Assembly: GCF_043641665.1 (NCBI RefSeq)
Contig: NC_092183.1
Coordinates: forward strand, 27,357,722-27,421,721
DNA length: 64,000 nucleotides
Direction: 5' to 3'
From: Enoplosus armatus
Lineage: Eukaryota > Chordata > Actinopteri > Centrarchiformes > Enoplosidae
The notes under the pieces are model-generated. The model searched no databases and had not been told where the DNA came from. It saw only the letters and a program-made list of their open reading frames with translations. Numbering within the stretch: position 1 is the stretch's first letter; every line of letters starts with the position of its first letter. Both the position numbers and the translations under genes were made by a program. Of the stretch, positions 13,056 to 26,840 are shown one piece after another.

Positions 13056-15238
13056 AAACTATCTACTTTAGCAATCAGGATTAGTACATGGTCCCCATCC
13101 ACTGCAATTGAGTATTCTGTTCGTAGGATGTCTAAATCCTGTTCATACCTTCCTGGCACATCCAGTATACAAACTGCTTTGGGACCTATTACAGAATATT
13201 AAGAGGAAACCATCGGGGACATTTTGTCAAGTGTATCTTAAACAATACTCCCATGCCCATTCGCACATTGAAAGAGTTATTTGTCGCGGTGTTACTTTCC
13301 AACTACTGCAGCTCAGCCAGGAAACAAAGTCCCTTGAAACACAAAGGAGGGAATTTTGTCCTAAAAAGTCTGTAACTTTGGGAGATATCACCCTGACTTT
13401 GACAACTCATATACTCACATACTTTGACGTATGAAGCCTCCTATTGGCTGCGGTTTAGGAAGCATTTTTGCTTCCACTGTAGTTGAGCGTTAATTCATCA
13501 CCTGTCTGCGGCTGTATTTAGGTGTGAAGCTCTGAAATGTGAACTGCTCAGGTGCTAATAAAGCTGCTGTGTTCTTAACCTGACCACCGTGCATGTTTGA
13601 CTTTTTAAAATTGGTGTTGTGAAGGTTCATAAACCTCCTAATCCGCTGAGGAGTATGTAATCCTTCAATTGAAGCCATAACATACAGTAAAACATAAAAG
13701 AGACATTGTGTGGATGTTATTTTCTTGGCCGCTGCCCAAATGATCCTCCTTCCTTTTCACAGGGCCATTTAAAAGTAGATTTAATGCTCATTGTTTCGTT
13801 GAAATTGCATTACAGTTAATAGTAGCCATTATTTATCTGCATTTATTTGTAAGCAGAGCACTTATATATTTATATAGCAAAATGTTGATTCTGCTGCTGG
13901 TACAGTTAATGGGATAGTCACGTCTTAATATCTGCTGTGAAAAGATGACGCAAGATAAGCTTGCTTTTTTTTATTAATGTGCGCTCAGCAAGAGAAACTT
14001 TGCTTTACTTTTTAAGAAAGTTTGCCAGAGACGCAGCACAGTGTGCAGACGAGCACCGGCGCCATTCTTTTAAATATAGCTCTCCCACAGATACAAGGCA
14101 CAGGTTGCACCCAGTTAGACAAAGTACTGACACTCTTTGAAAATCCAACAGTTTGCCTAAAGATGGGTATGATAATTACCTGCAAGGTGTCGTTCTAAAC
14201 TGTTCGACGTGATAAGAAAAAGTTAAAAACAGGCTCTATTTGACGCAGAGGATGTATAATTTATACAGCAGAGAGATCTGAGATGAAGACAACCTCAGTG
14301 TGTGTGTGGAAAACAGCTGGTGGTAGCTTGTGTAATGGCTTGCCTCCACATGCGGCGATATATATGAACAAAGAAAGACTGCCGTCCCCCTGAGAGCAAA
14401 CCTCTGGCTCAAATTACAGGGCTGCCTGTGATTTTCAAACATTAGGAAATCGTCGCTGCATTGATTTCTCCACAGCATATTCTTTTGTCATAGTTGTTTG
14501 TTTTGTAAATGTCGTGTATGACATGAATACATAATTGGCTCTAAATGTACTGAAGGCAACGTGGATGGAGGCAGGGCTGGAAATAGATTCAATAAATCTG
14601 ACAGGAGTCAATTTTGCATCAGATGCGCGCCCTTGCCCGAGTTCCTCCACACAGATAAAATAATGAATTGACTTTGTATATTGCCCCAGAACACATCATG
14701 CAGCTTTCTCCCTCTCACCTGCCATCATACTGTATATCAGCAGGGCATAATATAATCTCCATCTGTTTGTAGGACTGTTTTCAACCTGTCATGCGCTGAT
14801 TATTCTCATTGCACAGTCGTACCTGAATGTTTAATGTTTTTCCAATTTGCTCCACATCTCCACATTCCATGCACAATACAAATCTGCCTATAAATACCTA
14901 CATGAGTACAAGTCTTTTATTCCGTATGTCACAGGTGTTGTTCAGGTAGGCCGCCTTTAACAGGAAGACAGTACAACAGAGGTTGTTAGACTGTCATTTA
15001 TACTTCTTATACGTCTTTTTATACATTCAGCTGGTCCCAAAATATACAAAATAATGTAATATTTTACCATGTACCTTAAATGGATCAAATAATGCCATAT
15101 TATTTGTATTTTCTAAAAAACAATCAACTTTAAATCTAAACTGAGTCTAAATAAAAGCTGTGTAACTGTTGAAATGGTACTCTACCAAGCGTTGCACTAC
15201 TGTAAAATTTTCATTTTGGTGGGTTATACTAGCAGCTG

Positions 15239-15240
<2 letters not shown>

Positions 15241-15269
<29 letters not shown>
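15241..15269 (+). repeat. (GT)n microsatellite
   Basis: 29 nt of uninterrupted GT. Confidence 0.95.
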
Positions 15270-15270
<1 letters not shown>

Positions 15271-16687
15271 TGCCTGTGTGTTTTGGTTTGACTGAGTTAT
15301 GAGTCCGAGAAGTACACAAAAAAACAACTTTATTACAGTAACAAGAGTAAATGAAATTCGTGACTTCCACCCCTGGTATTCGCTGCTTTTCACCCATTTA
15401 CCAGCTTTTACAGCACAAAACAAATCTCCCTGCCTGCCATGAATGTTTATATGTTAGCATATAATGTAGCTGACCGTGCCACCTAATGGAGGATTTTATC
15501 AGAATACTGTAATATCTGTGGCAGCCATGTTAGGGCCTTGCTTTTTTTGTTTTTCTTTTTCATTTTTCCCAGGACGTTATTGAACACAGGGTATAATGGT
15601 GGTAGGAATAGCCAAAGGAAGCGTTCGTATATGATATAGACATCTACCTGTCCCACAGAAGGTAATGTCAGCATGTTATTTCCATTCATTCACCTCCCTG
15701 CTTGTTTGTTTTATGTGTGGCCTCTCTTTACACCTGCATCCATTCATTTACCCATTTAACAAGGACAACATTGATTGAGAGAGGTGGTGAGAGGGCCGAT
15801 TCGATTTCAGAGGACAGAATTGGATTTGATGGTGGGGCATAATAGCTTTCATGGGCTTTTACAGCACTGAATAGCTTAGCTGGAGCTGCCTTGATGGGAC
15901 CGAGGTGTAATTCTGAGAAGGATCCCGGGGATGGCAGGAGCACAAACATCCTGTCCCTTATTGTCCCAGCCTGCAGAGCTGTCAGTGCTTAACCCAGAGG
16001 AGGCGAGCACAGGGCGCCGTGTGAGGCAGAGACCTACCTTCAAACTGAAAAGTAAATCCGTCATACAAAGTCGCGCTCTCCCAATCTCTCAGATCGGTGT
16101 TTCCAAAACTGTGCTTGGATCAATGACGAACAATAGTCGCGAACTAGGCCGGGTGCTCGGCAAACTGAAAGGAAAGGGGGGCAACCTGCAAATTGCCATT
16201 AAACGCGGTGGCAATATTGGCAGCAGCACAAAGGCTGTTTGTGTGTGGACCTAAAATCCAGGCCTTGTGGCCGAGATAAGATGTATTCAGACTCCACAGT
16301 AATCAGTCCCCTCCTAATTCCTCGCCACTTGGTCCACTCTGATTTCATTCATCTGCAAATTGCTGTGAGGAGAAAAGTTTTGCTAGAATGGGGGACGAAT
16401 TGTGCTCTGTGTATACTTTGCCTCACTACGATATGTTAGCTTTTGATGAATGGGCAATTCAAAGCCTTGTCCACTGAGCAATCATTTTAAATCCGCAAGC
16501 GGTTGTTCTTATACTGTTGTTAGTGAAACAAAATGCACTTGAAAGTATTTTTCACTGCTAAATTATGTTTCCAGCTGAAAGGTATTTTTTCCTTTGTTTC
16601 TGTCAGACTAGCTATTGCTCATTTCATTATATTGTTCTTCTGAGAGAGACATGTGATGATGAAGTAACCCGAGGTGTTGGTTTGCAG

Positions 16688-16903
16688 GTGCCACAGGGGA
16701 TGCCCAGCCCGACGCCCTACCCTCGGTGCAGGGCACCCTGCCGCACTTCATCCAGGAGCCGGAGGACGCCTACATCGTCAAGAGCAACCCCATCAAGCTG
16801 CGCTGTCGAGCCGCGCCCGCCTTACAGATCTTCTTCAAATGCAATGGGGAATGGGTGCACCAGAATGAGCACTTTTCCCAGGAGTATAAGGACCTCAACA
16901 CCG
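16688..16903 (+). CDS. unc5d: unc5d exon 2: N-terminus and first half of Ig1
   Basis: This exon encodes the mature N-terminus and first half of the first Ig domain of the netrin receptor UNC5D, a cell-surface protein for repulsive axon guidance and neuronal migration. The reading frame (codons from 16690) contains [20 protein letters not shown], then an RCRA cysteine, [14 protein letters not shown] and DLNTG. HFI-EP-DAYI-KSNPI and [11 protein letters not shown] match UNC5D better than UNC5A, B or C as I remember them. Two cysteines 12 residues apart fit the double-disulfide Ig1 of this family, which in mammals binds FLRT proteins. The exon is 216 nt and phase 1 at both ends. Acceptor is TTTGCAG at 16681-16687 and donor is GTGAGA at 16904. 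A second in-frame AG ends at 16696, so the true start could be 16697. The first residues have no strong homology. Confidence 0.93.
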
Positions 16904-19900
16904 GTGAGATAAAGCTTTTCCCGCCAGTGCTAACATGTATTGTAAGGTAAATGTTTTGAAGCCTTCAAGGGTGTAACGAAGCAGTCAGCTGATGATCTGG
17001 GATGATCCGTGAAAGAGTGGTCGTGGTTAGTGTTGATTATAGCAATGTAACTGGATGAACTACTCAGCTGCAGTGGTTTCTTCCAGTTACTTTCCAGCCT
17101 CAAATGGCAGGTCGCAGTCCAGCTTGCAGTCCATATCTTTTTTAATTATATGTATGAACAAATCGAGTGCAAAATCTGTAAACATTGCAACTGAACATCC
17201 AAGCACAACTCTGCTGTTTCCCAAACCACAGGAACAACATGCTGACACTGTATCTTCACCAAACATCATCAGCGTTCATGCCCTGATCAGTGTGGTTTCA
17301 ATATCCACAAAACTGAGGGGGGAAAAATTAAAATAGAATGAATGTATGAGTACTTCTTCACACATCTGTGTTTAAAGTCAGACTTTGTTTGCTGTAAGGT
17401 GAGAAATCCCAGTTTCCCCTGAGTGATATATTCCTGGGAAGCCATCACTTCAATATCACAGGAAAAACATTCAACACTAGGTGACAGGTAGATGCACCTT
17501 TAACAAAATTTGACTGAGACGAACAATGACAGTAATTATTACTCTATAATCTATTAAACAAATGATCTCCATATCCCCAGTGGATAGAATGAATTGACGA
17601 AGGCTGATTTGCTGCTGTGTTTTTTTGTTTTTTTTTAAGTTGTATGAATCCATGAATGTAGAGGGTTAAGAGCAGAAAGGAGAAGTTCCTTTTAACTTTG
17701 GAAATCAAGTCTGTCTGAGCTGTCTTTGGTAAAAAAAAATAGATAAATAAAAAAAAACCCTGCTCACCCACTCAAGGAGCCAACTGATAAGATTTACTAA
17801 ATATTTATGATGCATAGACAATAGTCATGTTTTTAAAATAAAATGGAAAATAGAATAGTTCGGGTCAGACGAACTGAGCAATTTGCAGATGCCACATTGG
17901 TTTCAGGACTTTTAAAGATCCTTTTCTGTAATTTTGAAATGCTAGTGATGAGAAGAATAGCTGCAGCTCTGTCTACATCTTCGGCTAGATTCTTCACTCG
18001 AATCCACTGAGGAAACAGTCTAATAATAAATTCTCACCAGAGAAGGAATAGAAGAGCGTGGACATTGTTTTCTGTGTTAACACCTACATTCACCAATAAG
18101 GTGAGACATGAGATTTTAATTTAGCAGCAAAGCACAATAACATTTCGTATCCTTAGGAAGTGTATGAAGGCCACCGGCTTTCATTCTGAGTTTGATTTAA
18201 AAAAAAAAAAGTACAGGAAACGTCTTTCATCACGCATTACTGTAGCATTTCACTCTGCATGCTGATGGTTTCGGGTCCCGACCACAGCTACTTAGGATGG
18301 ACCTTCAGTAAGAATATCAGTGTGGCCTCAGATGATTTAAGCCTAAAAGCCAACAAAGGCAGAGCAGCTTCAGTAATCATAGCTGGGTTGAGCAATATGT
18401 GCAGTATGTGCTTATTTTAAGCTCCTTGCAGTGCAAGATGGAGGGGTATACTGTACCACATCAGCACAATTTCAGCTAGTTTCACATGAGTCGTCACTCA
18501 CAGAAATGTATAGGACTGATTTTCACAAGCTCCTCTGTTATGATCACATGCTCTGAAACAGTGCTACACCAGTAGTCCCTCCCTGACTGCAGCTACAAAA
18601 GAAAAAGGGTTGTAAAAATGCCAGTTTATTGCACATTAGATTATTTCTCTGCTCTTAAATAACCTTTTTTAAATGAATATTTAATTTAAGGGCAGCTACC
18701 TTAGAGTTCATTACCACTGAGTATATGTTATGGGTCACCCTGCCTTAAAGAGCTTAGCGTGAAAGAATTTCATTAGTGTGGGTGGAGAGTTTCATTTCAT
18801 TCTGGGAGGGAACGCTGAATACTTTTCAATTTGGCAGGAAAATAGAAAAAATTTTGCTGATACTTTTAACTGCAAGTTATTAGTACTAGTTTGGTAAGTC
18901 AAAAGCCCACTTTGGTACCAATGGTTGAATTGCTTTCTAAACTTAGCCTATGTATTTCTTTATAACATAAATATTCATGACTAAATAAGTCAAGGTTACA
19001 ATGAAATTTAGGGGGGAAAAACACCAATAACTATTTTTTTACATAACAAAGCAACCCCAACACTGTCGTCAAATTTTGATTGAAATGTCACTAAACTCTG
19101 ATTGGTGCATGGACATTTGTGACATCAGCTTTATCCAATTAAGCCCCGCCCACTTCAAACCACTGAAGAGAGCACAAACAAAACCCCCAAACTTTTCAAA
19201 CTTTAACAGAAAAACAATATGCGTTTATGTGGGACCCCATCCGTCATGGTAAGTTGATTGAGAAAATAGGATTGGTTTGGTGTCAGGGCCTTTAAGAAAA
19301 CAAAATTCTTTAAATCAATGGTTCCCAATCCTGAGAGGAAGTGAATGAAGTCCTGTCCTGCCAAGAGAAGCAACATTGTTGTTCAAATGTCTGAAACAAC
19401 CTGACTTTTAACTGACTGAACTATGGTTCCCAAACTATGGTTTTCTGTCAGGAGCAAAGTCAGAAGTAGCATGATGTTGTTATAGCCCCATTAAAACATG
19501 GATGGGGGAAACAAAGCATGTGACTTAGGATGTCGCCGTTTGTTGTTGGTTTCCTACCATCCGTCGTTGGTTTCCCAAACAAAAAGAAAATCATTACTGA
19601 CACAGTTCTTTAACTCTGTCCCATTTAAGAGATGGCAAGAAAGCTAGCTACACAACACTAACTTGCAAAAGTATAATATAGATTATAGGGGGCATTTTAC
19701 ACATCAAGTGTAGTTTACTCATCATGGTTAGTACTCCTCAGCCTGTGAAAACACTTGTATTATGTCTATAATGGGACTCTGAAGGGAGTACTCCAATGGT
19801 TGAAAAACTACCAAGTTGCATTATGGGAAATCTAGGATGTATTTTGGTGATTTGACATATGCTAGACACTAAAAATCTAGTTTATATCTTTTGAGTTCCC

Positions 19901-21076
19901 CAACTTTATGGAAGTGCAATGCAAGTGCAAAAATCACTGGACTACCCCTTTAAATTTTGTTTTACTATATTAATAGAGACCTAACCATAACAAGCCAGTG
20001 TGGCTTGAACTTGACTTTTCTGCTCTTTATCCGTCACCACCTGCTTTATTGGCCTGTTGTTCCTCTTATTAGGCATATTAATTGTTATGCTGTGAAAATT
20101 AAAGGGTATTTTAGAAGCCGCAATAAACCTGATTCAGCTCTCAATGCAGTCACAATGCTTTTAATCACAGTCTTAAGGCCTAATTTGCACCTACTTGTTG
20201 CAATTCTTTTTATTCATTGGGTTTAAGCCCCAGTTGCACTCTGTTTATTTTTGTTTTCATGTTCAGAAATTGAATTGAGTAGGCATTAAGTAATTCTATG
20301 TTTGGACCATGACTTAGGCTAACCACTGGGGAGATACGAGGAGCCTCAGGTTAGACCAGCTGGAAACCTTAAAATCGTGTGTGAATACCGTTTCTACTAG
20401 GTCTACAGCCAATACATGCTCAGCTCATTCTGACTTGAGTTTCAGGTTGAGGTTATGATTTGAAGTGTGAGGGAAGCAGTGGCGTGCCATACCAATTAAG
20501 TCCCATTAGTTTTTGTCAGGTGGAAGCGTGTTGATTAGAGGACCTGACTGAGGCCTCCTGAAGGGATTTCTGGCAAACAACAAAGCCAATGTGACACCTC
20601 GGCTGGAATGCTTTGTGATTAGAGGCTGTGAGAAAGCCGTCTTTCTTGTATTCATGAAGGTCCCTCCACAGGAAAGAGGCTTTAATTGCTTCTGGAAGTT
20701 CATTATAGTGTGATTGCTGTGCTGTGAAATTGTTGTAAGCTTGATAATGGCAAAATGAAATTTGGAACCTCAACTGTTGGCTGTTCTGTGTGCAGAGGAA
20801 AAGTACAAGGGGAAGTTCACTTGGTGGTATTTGCCAGCTCACATCATGTGCCACATCAACACCCAGCATCCAGCAGGAGGGAAGCTAATCAGTGGATTTG
20901 ACAGATAAGAGTGAGGACCTGTACCAAAAGCTTGCTTTGCCTCTAGGCTACAACATGCAGCTGCTGTGTTAGCAAAGCACCAAAGTAAAAATTCTGCTTC
21001 CAGAATTAGAACAAGACTCTGGGACCTTTTTTTAAAAATGAATGGTTTCAAAGTTGAATTCATAAGGACTAAAACA

Positions 21077-21215
21077 CACCCTTGCTCAATTCAGTACACT
21101 CAGGAGATTTGCTGCCACAGTCTACGTGGTCTGGTATGACCACTAGCTTGTGGTGGCTAATGTTAGCAAACTTTAGATCGATACTGTATTGCCTTGTTAC
21201 TGACATTACTGAGTC
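21077..21215 (+). repeat. interspersed repeat, copy A
   Basis: CACCCTTGCTCAATTCAGTA, GGTCTGGTATGACCACTAGC and TGTGGTGGCTAATGTTAGC recur in the same order at 57391-57520. Following sequence to about 21700 (CTGCTAAATGCTCAACTATG, TTCACCAGCTAGTGG) probably belongs to the same element; a related piece is near 28620-28680. The family name is unknown to me. Confidence 0.55.
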
Positions 21216-24200
21216 AGCTTGCAGAAACGTCCAAAAATTGATTTGTAATTACACAAATTCTCAAAAATCTGTTCTTTATTAATTTTTTGTGGGACAAAAT
21301 CCCTGAATTAAATAACTTTAAAGCAGTAATCATTTATTTTTTGGCCACTATGGGGAGCAGAACAAGCTGTAAACACAACAGTTGTTACGGTGATGGTGTT
21401 AGCAAACCTATTTACACATCCTGTAGATACCAAGCAACATTAGCATTCATTTATTTTCAAACTCCTTAGGGTAACCCCTGGCTCTTTAGCTGCTAAATGC
21501 TCAACTATGTTCACCAGCTAGTGGCAGTTTTTGGCAAAACAGTAAAATTTCTGGTTGGAAAACTAAAACAATGAGCTGAAAGACGCTAAAACGCTCCGTA
21601 GAGCTGAGTGGAGCTGCAGAGTCAGTGATTATCCTCCATGGGTTTATTAGCCCGCTATGTGCGACCCCATTCACAATATACATAGTCTTCTAATCCATAG
21701 CCATAATATGAATTTGAGCAGCTCTTAACACACTGTATTGTCGTTTAATCAATGATATTTCAGCAAGTTTTAAAGAACGCCATTTCGCACACCTCCCAGG
21801 CTGTCAAAGTTCTCAGCAGTTTGACAAACGAGTCAATCTCTCCGGTTCTGGTTCTGATGCTAGCAAAAGTAGCCACACAAACAAAACAGGACATACGCTT
21901 AATTATCTGATTATGTCCAATAATAACAAGTCCACAAAGGCATTACTCTTGAGTTGTTTACACAAGGACGGTTCTATTAATACTTCTGTTTCCATGCTCC
22001 AGAAGATAGTGTGATTAATGGCTGAGACGCCTCCTCCACAAGCAGTCAGTTTCCCTCCAGTATTCCACCTCAAACCTGAGATGCTACTGCGATACCCTTG
22101 TGGCTATCTTTGTGCAAATACTGTAATTAGACGGTGCTTTGAGTCATTCTATTTCAACATAAGGGGGTAAAGACCTGGCGGCCTGTAAATGGACTCTATA
22201 GCGTCATGAAACAAACTCAGGAAGAAAGCCTTTGGCCTCAAAAGTGTTATAATAATGACAAATGCAACGAATGCTGTGATATAGAGTCACAGCAGACGTT
22301 TTAAAAATGTCTTGGCACGAAAAGCACATGTCTAATTAACAACACTAACAAGTGCTGCATTCCATTTAGGTTTACCAGTTCCAAGTGCCTGGTATTGTGA
22401 ATGCTGGCTCCCTGTCGTGGCTTATTGTAACACTTAATGGAAATGAGACATGCCTAATGTTGTTAGTTACACCTGTGCTTTTCCTGCTACGTCAAAATGT
22501 GTACGCCATGAAAGGCCTGTTGTTGAATGAATGAGCTTTAATGTCATTATTATTGGATTATCGGTATGTATGTGAATGTTGATAACACAGAATGAGGCAT
22601 AAACGCTGAACCACAATCAAGCCACAATGTTCCAAAATAGTCATTGTTCGGTGATGGATACGCATTTAGGTGAGAATCTGAATAGAATGGGGAAAAAAGG
22701 AAACCACATGGTGAGACAGACAAATATAAACCACAGGCATGGCTATTGGTGAACTAACACTGCCTGTTACCTTAACCTCAGGCTGGATGCTGTTTTTTTT
22801 TTTTTAAGGTAGACTGCTCCTCAAAATGAGTGACAGGTGCTGGGGTGTAAGCTGAGGGGAGGGAGGCGGGACTAACTCTACAAAGAGACACACTGCAGAT
22901 GTAATGGGAGGCTGATTACGCTTCGTTGGTCAAAGCGAGTAATATAAAGGTGCATGACTAATGAACTGAAATGACCGAGCACTCACAGTTCTCAACGTCT
23001 TGAGCAGCAATACATTCAGCGCTGTGTTTTCAATTGCAACATGTAATCTCAAGCAGGAAAACACATTGTATAGGTCTGTTAAATGTGCCCCCTAGCACAC
23101 TGCTGACCAACCACACACATCAGTGATGTTGACTGTGGTCAGAGGTGAAACTTTTAACCAGAGAATTGGTGCATTCTATGCGTTTCTTTCACCTCAGTGT
23201 TCAGATCAGATCCATGGAGGCTATGGGGGGGCAATGACGTATATTGCTGTCTACAAGAGTGTCTTTTTTGATACAACCACTGGGGGCACCCAAGTCAATC
23301 TTTTTAGATCCTATATATCAGGCTAATTTAAGTTTAATTCACCGGAATTATCCAAATTAGGTAGAGCTTTAAAATTAGCAATCTAAAATAATAAGTAGTT
23401 ACCTTCGCTACCTAGAGTGTGGACGGTGTAATTCAGAGGTCTATGGACTAATGTGTGTAACATTACCATTTAAGAATCACATCCATTGTATAATCAGCCT
23501 CTAGAAGCTAAACACTGACTAGTTAATGCAGATTAATTTCCTCTTCCATCCGTTATGCTCATCGCAGATCATTTTGAAAGGGAAATTTGATGCATATTTC
23601 ATATTCATTAACTCAAATTAGGCTCGGCTTGTTCATCAGCATTCCCGCGTCAGTAAGTGCCTGCTGCCATCGCCGCTCTTTACTGACTGACAGCCCTTTC
23701 TAACCTGTTTCATTATACGTGCCACTCCAAAATCTCCCATTCCCATTTAAGGGAGCCGAAAAATTACGAGCTGTTTTAGCTCAACGTACTCTTCCCCCCG
23801 ACACTTAACTGCCTGCGGCGCTGCCAGGCCAAGTGAAACCTCCTTGCTATCTGCTGGTCCAAGTGGATTAGCAATTAGAAGAGCCTGAGGATGTCCTCGC
23901 CACAGCCCCTGGCATGGGCCCGCCTTGTATCAGTAGTAAACGCAAACCCACAGATAAGGGCGGTCTTAACGGGAAAGCTTTGTCCTGGCTCAGTAATAGA
24001 CAGCAATATTGTGTATTGGATTAGCACGGCTAATCAGAGAAGGAGATCAGTGAAGAATTGATTAGGACATGGGCCCTCAATGCCACCAGGAGCACCTGAT
24101 AGCATCTCTTATTTACCAACTAGCCTGATGAATCACTAGGCGCTGATAAAGCTGACAATGCCCTTGAGTTCCCCAGCAGCAGACGCTAAGGGAGGGCCGG

Positions 24201-25541
24201 GTATATCTGCATTGTGTGCTGTACAGTACAACACCTGAGGACAGGCAAAATGTGTGCATGATACTGATTGCATTTTTTATAGATTATTCTAGTCCTATCT
24301 ATAAAAAAACATTGTCAGCAGCTGTTTGCAGATTAAATTTTAGCAAGTTCATTTGAATGTCACTTTGCGGCCTAAATGTGGTTAGAAATCTAAGGACATA
24401 CCCACCTTGTAAATTTTGCTTGTGACTGTAAACTTCAGGTTTTCTGTGTGAATCCCTCAGCCTCTTCTATCTAGGCCCACCATTTTGGACCAATACAGGG
24501 AGAAATCCATCACAGAAATAAAACAGATACCTTTTCTTCCACCCACAACGGACCCACTGGTCCAGAATGCAATGCAGCTACAAGGCAATTGGCATTTTGA
24601 GCAAGGGCCAGGCAGCAGGCACACCCTAGCATTCACAGAGGGGTCCGGCTGGTGAGCAAAAAATATATTTGTTTGCTCACAAACCCCCCTCATGAGATTG
24701 AAGGCAAGCAAGTTCACACCACTTGTTGAAAGGCATTCTGGGAAATGTAGAGGTGAAGTAGATGAGGCAGATTAAGTGGAAATGGGGGCGCCAAAGACAC
24801 TTCACCACAAACTACCTCTGAAATGCACTTCACAAACTGATGATATATGACAGTGTAAGAGGATGGGCGGGTGGATTTTTCCTGCGAGACGGGACTGATC
24901 TGCTCTCGCCGATTCTGACGCATTAAACAGAGTTCCAGCAAAGGCCAGGTCAGGTCAGTCAGACATATTATAGCAGCTTAACAATGCCGAGAGATGACCA
25001 GGATGAGATATGCAGAAGACAGAAATAATAATCAAGATCATTTCCTTTATTCTCAGGGGCCACATGCACAGCAATACTCGATGCAGCTCAATGCAATTAT
25101 GAGAATATACTGATGAAGTCTCTAGTAATGCCTTCTTGTTATTAAAAAGGTTTCGTCCATCTATTTTTATGCTAACTAAGGCATATTGAATTAATAAGGC
25201 CGGCCGACAATGGCAAAATTAGATAACATTTCCACAAAAGGCTTTATGCAGGCTTGAAGCTAAAACTCTTATATCTGTAAAGACTTCTATAAATTGTGAT
25301 GGAAATACATTGTCAAAGGCTTGGCGCTGCTGGCTCAATTTCAGTGCACTGTACAGCAGTTTGATCATGTCTTCTGAACATTATAAGATATCTGTAGAAT
25401 ACGGTCACCACATTCTCACAGATAAGGCTGGGTTACGAATCATGTGAAGCAGTTTCCTAATATTGTGGCCCTATTCTTTTAATCCATACATAGTGTTCAT
25501 ATTCCATACCTTCTGGGACTGGTTGTTGATCAGGGCCAGGT

Positions 25542-26840
25542 TCAGATTGTGCGGGGAAGGTGGTGCCGCCTTTGCATAAAAGGAGTCATAAGGGCCTTCC
25601 CAAGCTCCTCCAAAAAGAACCTCCTCCAGTTCCTCTTGCTTGCCCTCCAGGTAGCGTTCAGCTCACTCCGTACGACAAAGGCATTGTAGGTCAATATGTC
25701 AATGATGTTGTGGAATATGGCGAGAGGCCAGCGGGCTGTTCTCCTCTTGCAGCTGCATGTGGCTGTTACTTTGTCCAAGGTTGTCCACTCCTCCGTTGCT
25801 GGCATTTTGTTCGCGGATGATGGCTGCCTTAATGTAACCTTAATGTAACGTGCTCATAAGGATGACATTCTTGTTCTTCTTTCGCATGTACGAGACAACT
25901 GCGTTGTCATGGGTGAAAGCAAACTTGGAAGACAAGACGTCTCTCCCCTTTGTTGCGGCTCGTTCCACCTCACAGTGCCAACCATTGTGATTTTGTACTT
26001 CGGGAGCGTCTGACCAAGCTCATGATGTTGAAGTTGTCACAGGTCAAGTTGTGTCTTCTTAGCATGTCTTGTTCTCCCCCATCTGGCTTCCCAGTATATA
26101 CTTGCATTCCAAGCATAACTGGAACGTGCATCACAGGCTGCCCATAACTTTATTCCATATTTTCCTGGCTTGCTGGGCATGTACTGGCTGACGTGTATAT
26201 TAAAGCAGTGGTTAACTAGTCTAACAATACAAGGACAGGCATGGAACCAGTCTCTCATCCACTGTGACCTCAGGACCAGGGTTGCACATGAGAGGCTGCT
26301 GATCCACCCACTTATCTCAGACATCCCTGGTTGCTGTCAGTTTGTCAGTGACCCGCTGCGCAGGTCTTGTCTCACGGCTGTCAAATCTGAGGGCCGACGA
26401 TATGGTAGCAAACATTTCCAGGGACATGGTGGCATGAAAAAAATTGGTCTTCCCATCTCAGCATTCCAAAGGCTAGAAGCAGCCTCACCTCGGGACCTAT
26501 AAACACCGGTCAGTATTAGACGTCCCATGTAGACATGTAGGTCAGTCACATCCATGGTCTTACAATTTTGAGCGTACCGTTTAATCCACTCCATGTTTGT
26601 CATTTCAGTGATGTTTTTTCAATGGCTGGAGGGAGGAAGAGCTGGAAAGTTGACAAAATGTCTGATGCCTGGGAAGTAACCAGTCTTGTGGGTCCTGGAG
26701 TCATTTGAATTACATTTTCCGCACCCATCCTGCCTCCAAATCACTGCCTGCTTGCTCATCTTGGAAGACCAGATCCCTAAAACCACCATTTTCCTTTACT
26801 TCCTTGAAGTCCATTTAAATAGATAGAGGTCAAATGTTTT
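25542..26840 (-). pseudogene. decayed piggyBac transposase
   Basis: Three minus-strand open segments line up in order with a PGBD/piggyBac transposase. N-terminal part (26603-26337): DVTDLHVYMGRLILTGVYRS, EAASSLWNAEMGRPIF. Middle (26324-26037): QYMPSKPGKYGIKLWAACDA then RSSYAWN. C-terminal part (25805-25542): LDKVTATCSCKRRTARWPLA, NAFVVRSELNATW. Between them, near 26036-25806, TCDNFN and a KITMVGT-like stretch appear in shifting frames. Several frameshifts and stops separate the pieces, so this is a fossil with no intact product. A possible acidic N-terminus (MDFKEVKENGGFRDLVFQDE) begins near 26815. It sits inside unc5d intron 2 on the opposite strand. Terminal repeats and a TTAA duplication were not established, though CAGGTCAAATTTGACACC near 26930 may be end sequence. 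Confidence 0.88.

Larger units (their letters stand above)
1..16687 (+). other. unc5d: unc5d intron 1, 3' part (no exon seen)
   Basis: No coding exon can be supported here. The open frames are short, lack homology I recognise, and are interrupted by repeats. The UNC5 signal-peptide exon should lie upstream of the window, since the first visible exon begins in phase 1 at the mature N-terminus. Contents include a tRNA-like SINE head near 393-456, microsatellites (1031-1060, 1532-1553, 3339-3376, 15241-15269), A and C homopolymers (6167-6185, 6287-6304), a pair of fold-back elements (3457-4092, 8228-8509), two copies of a palindromic repeat beginning GGGCTGCAACTAACG, head-to-head copies of another fish repeat (9848-10640) and a decayed Tc1-like transposase near 12150-12380. 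The remaining sequence is unique-looking and AT-moderate, with nothing I can name. Confidence 0.75.

Noticed and set aside
25560..26502. + strand open frames over the piggyBac region
   Set aside because: Complement of the degraded transposase; the minus strand carries the conserved blocks.
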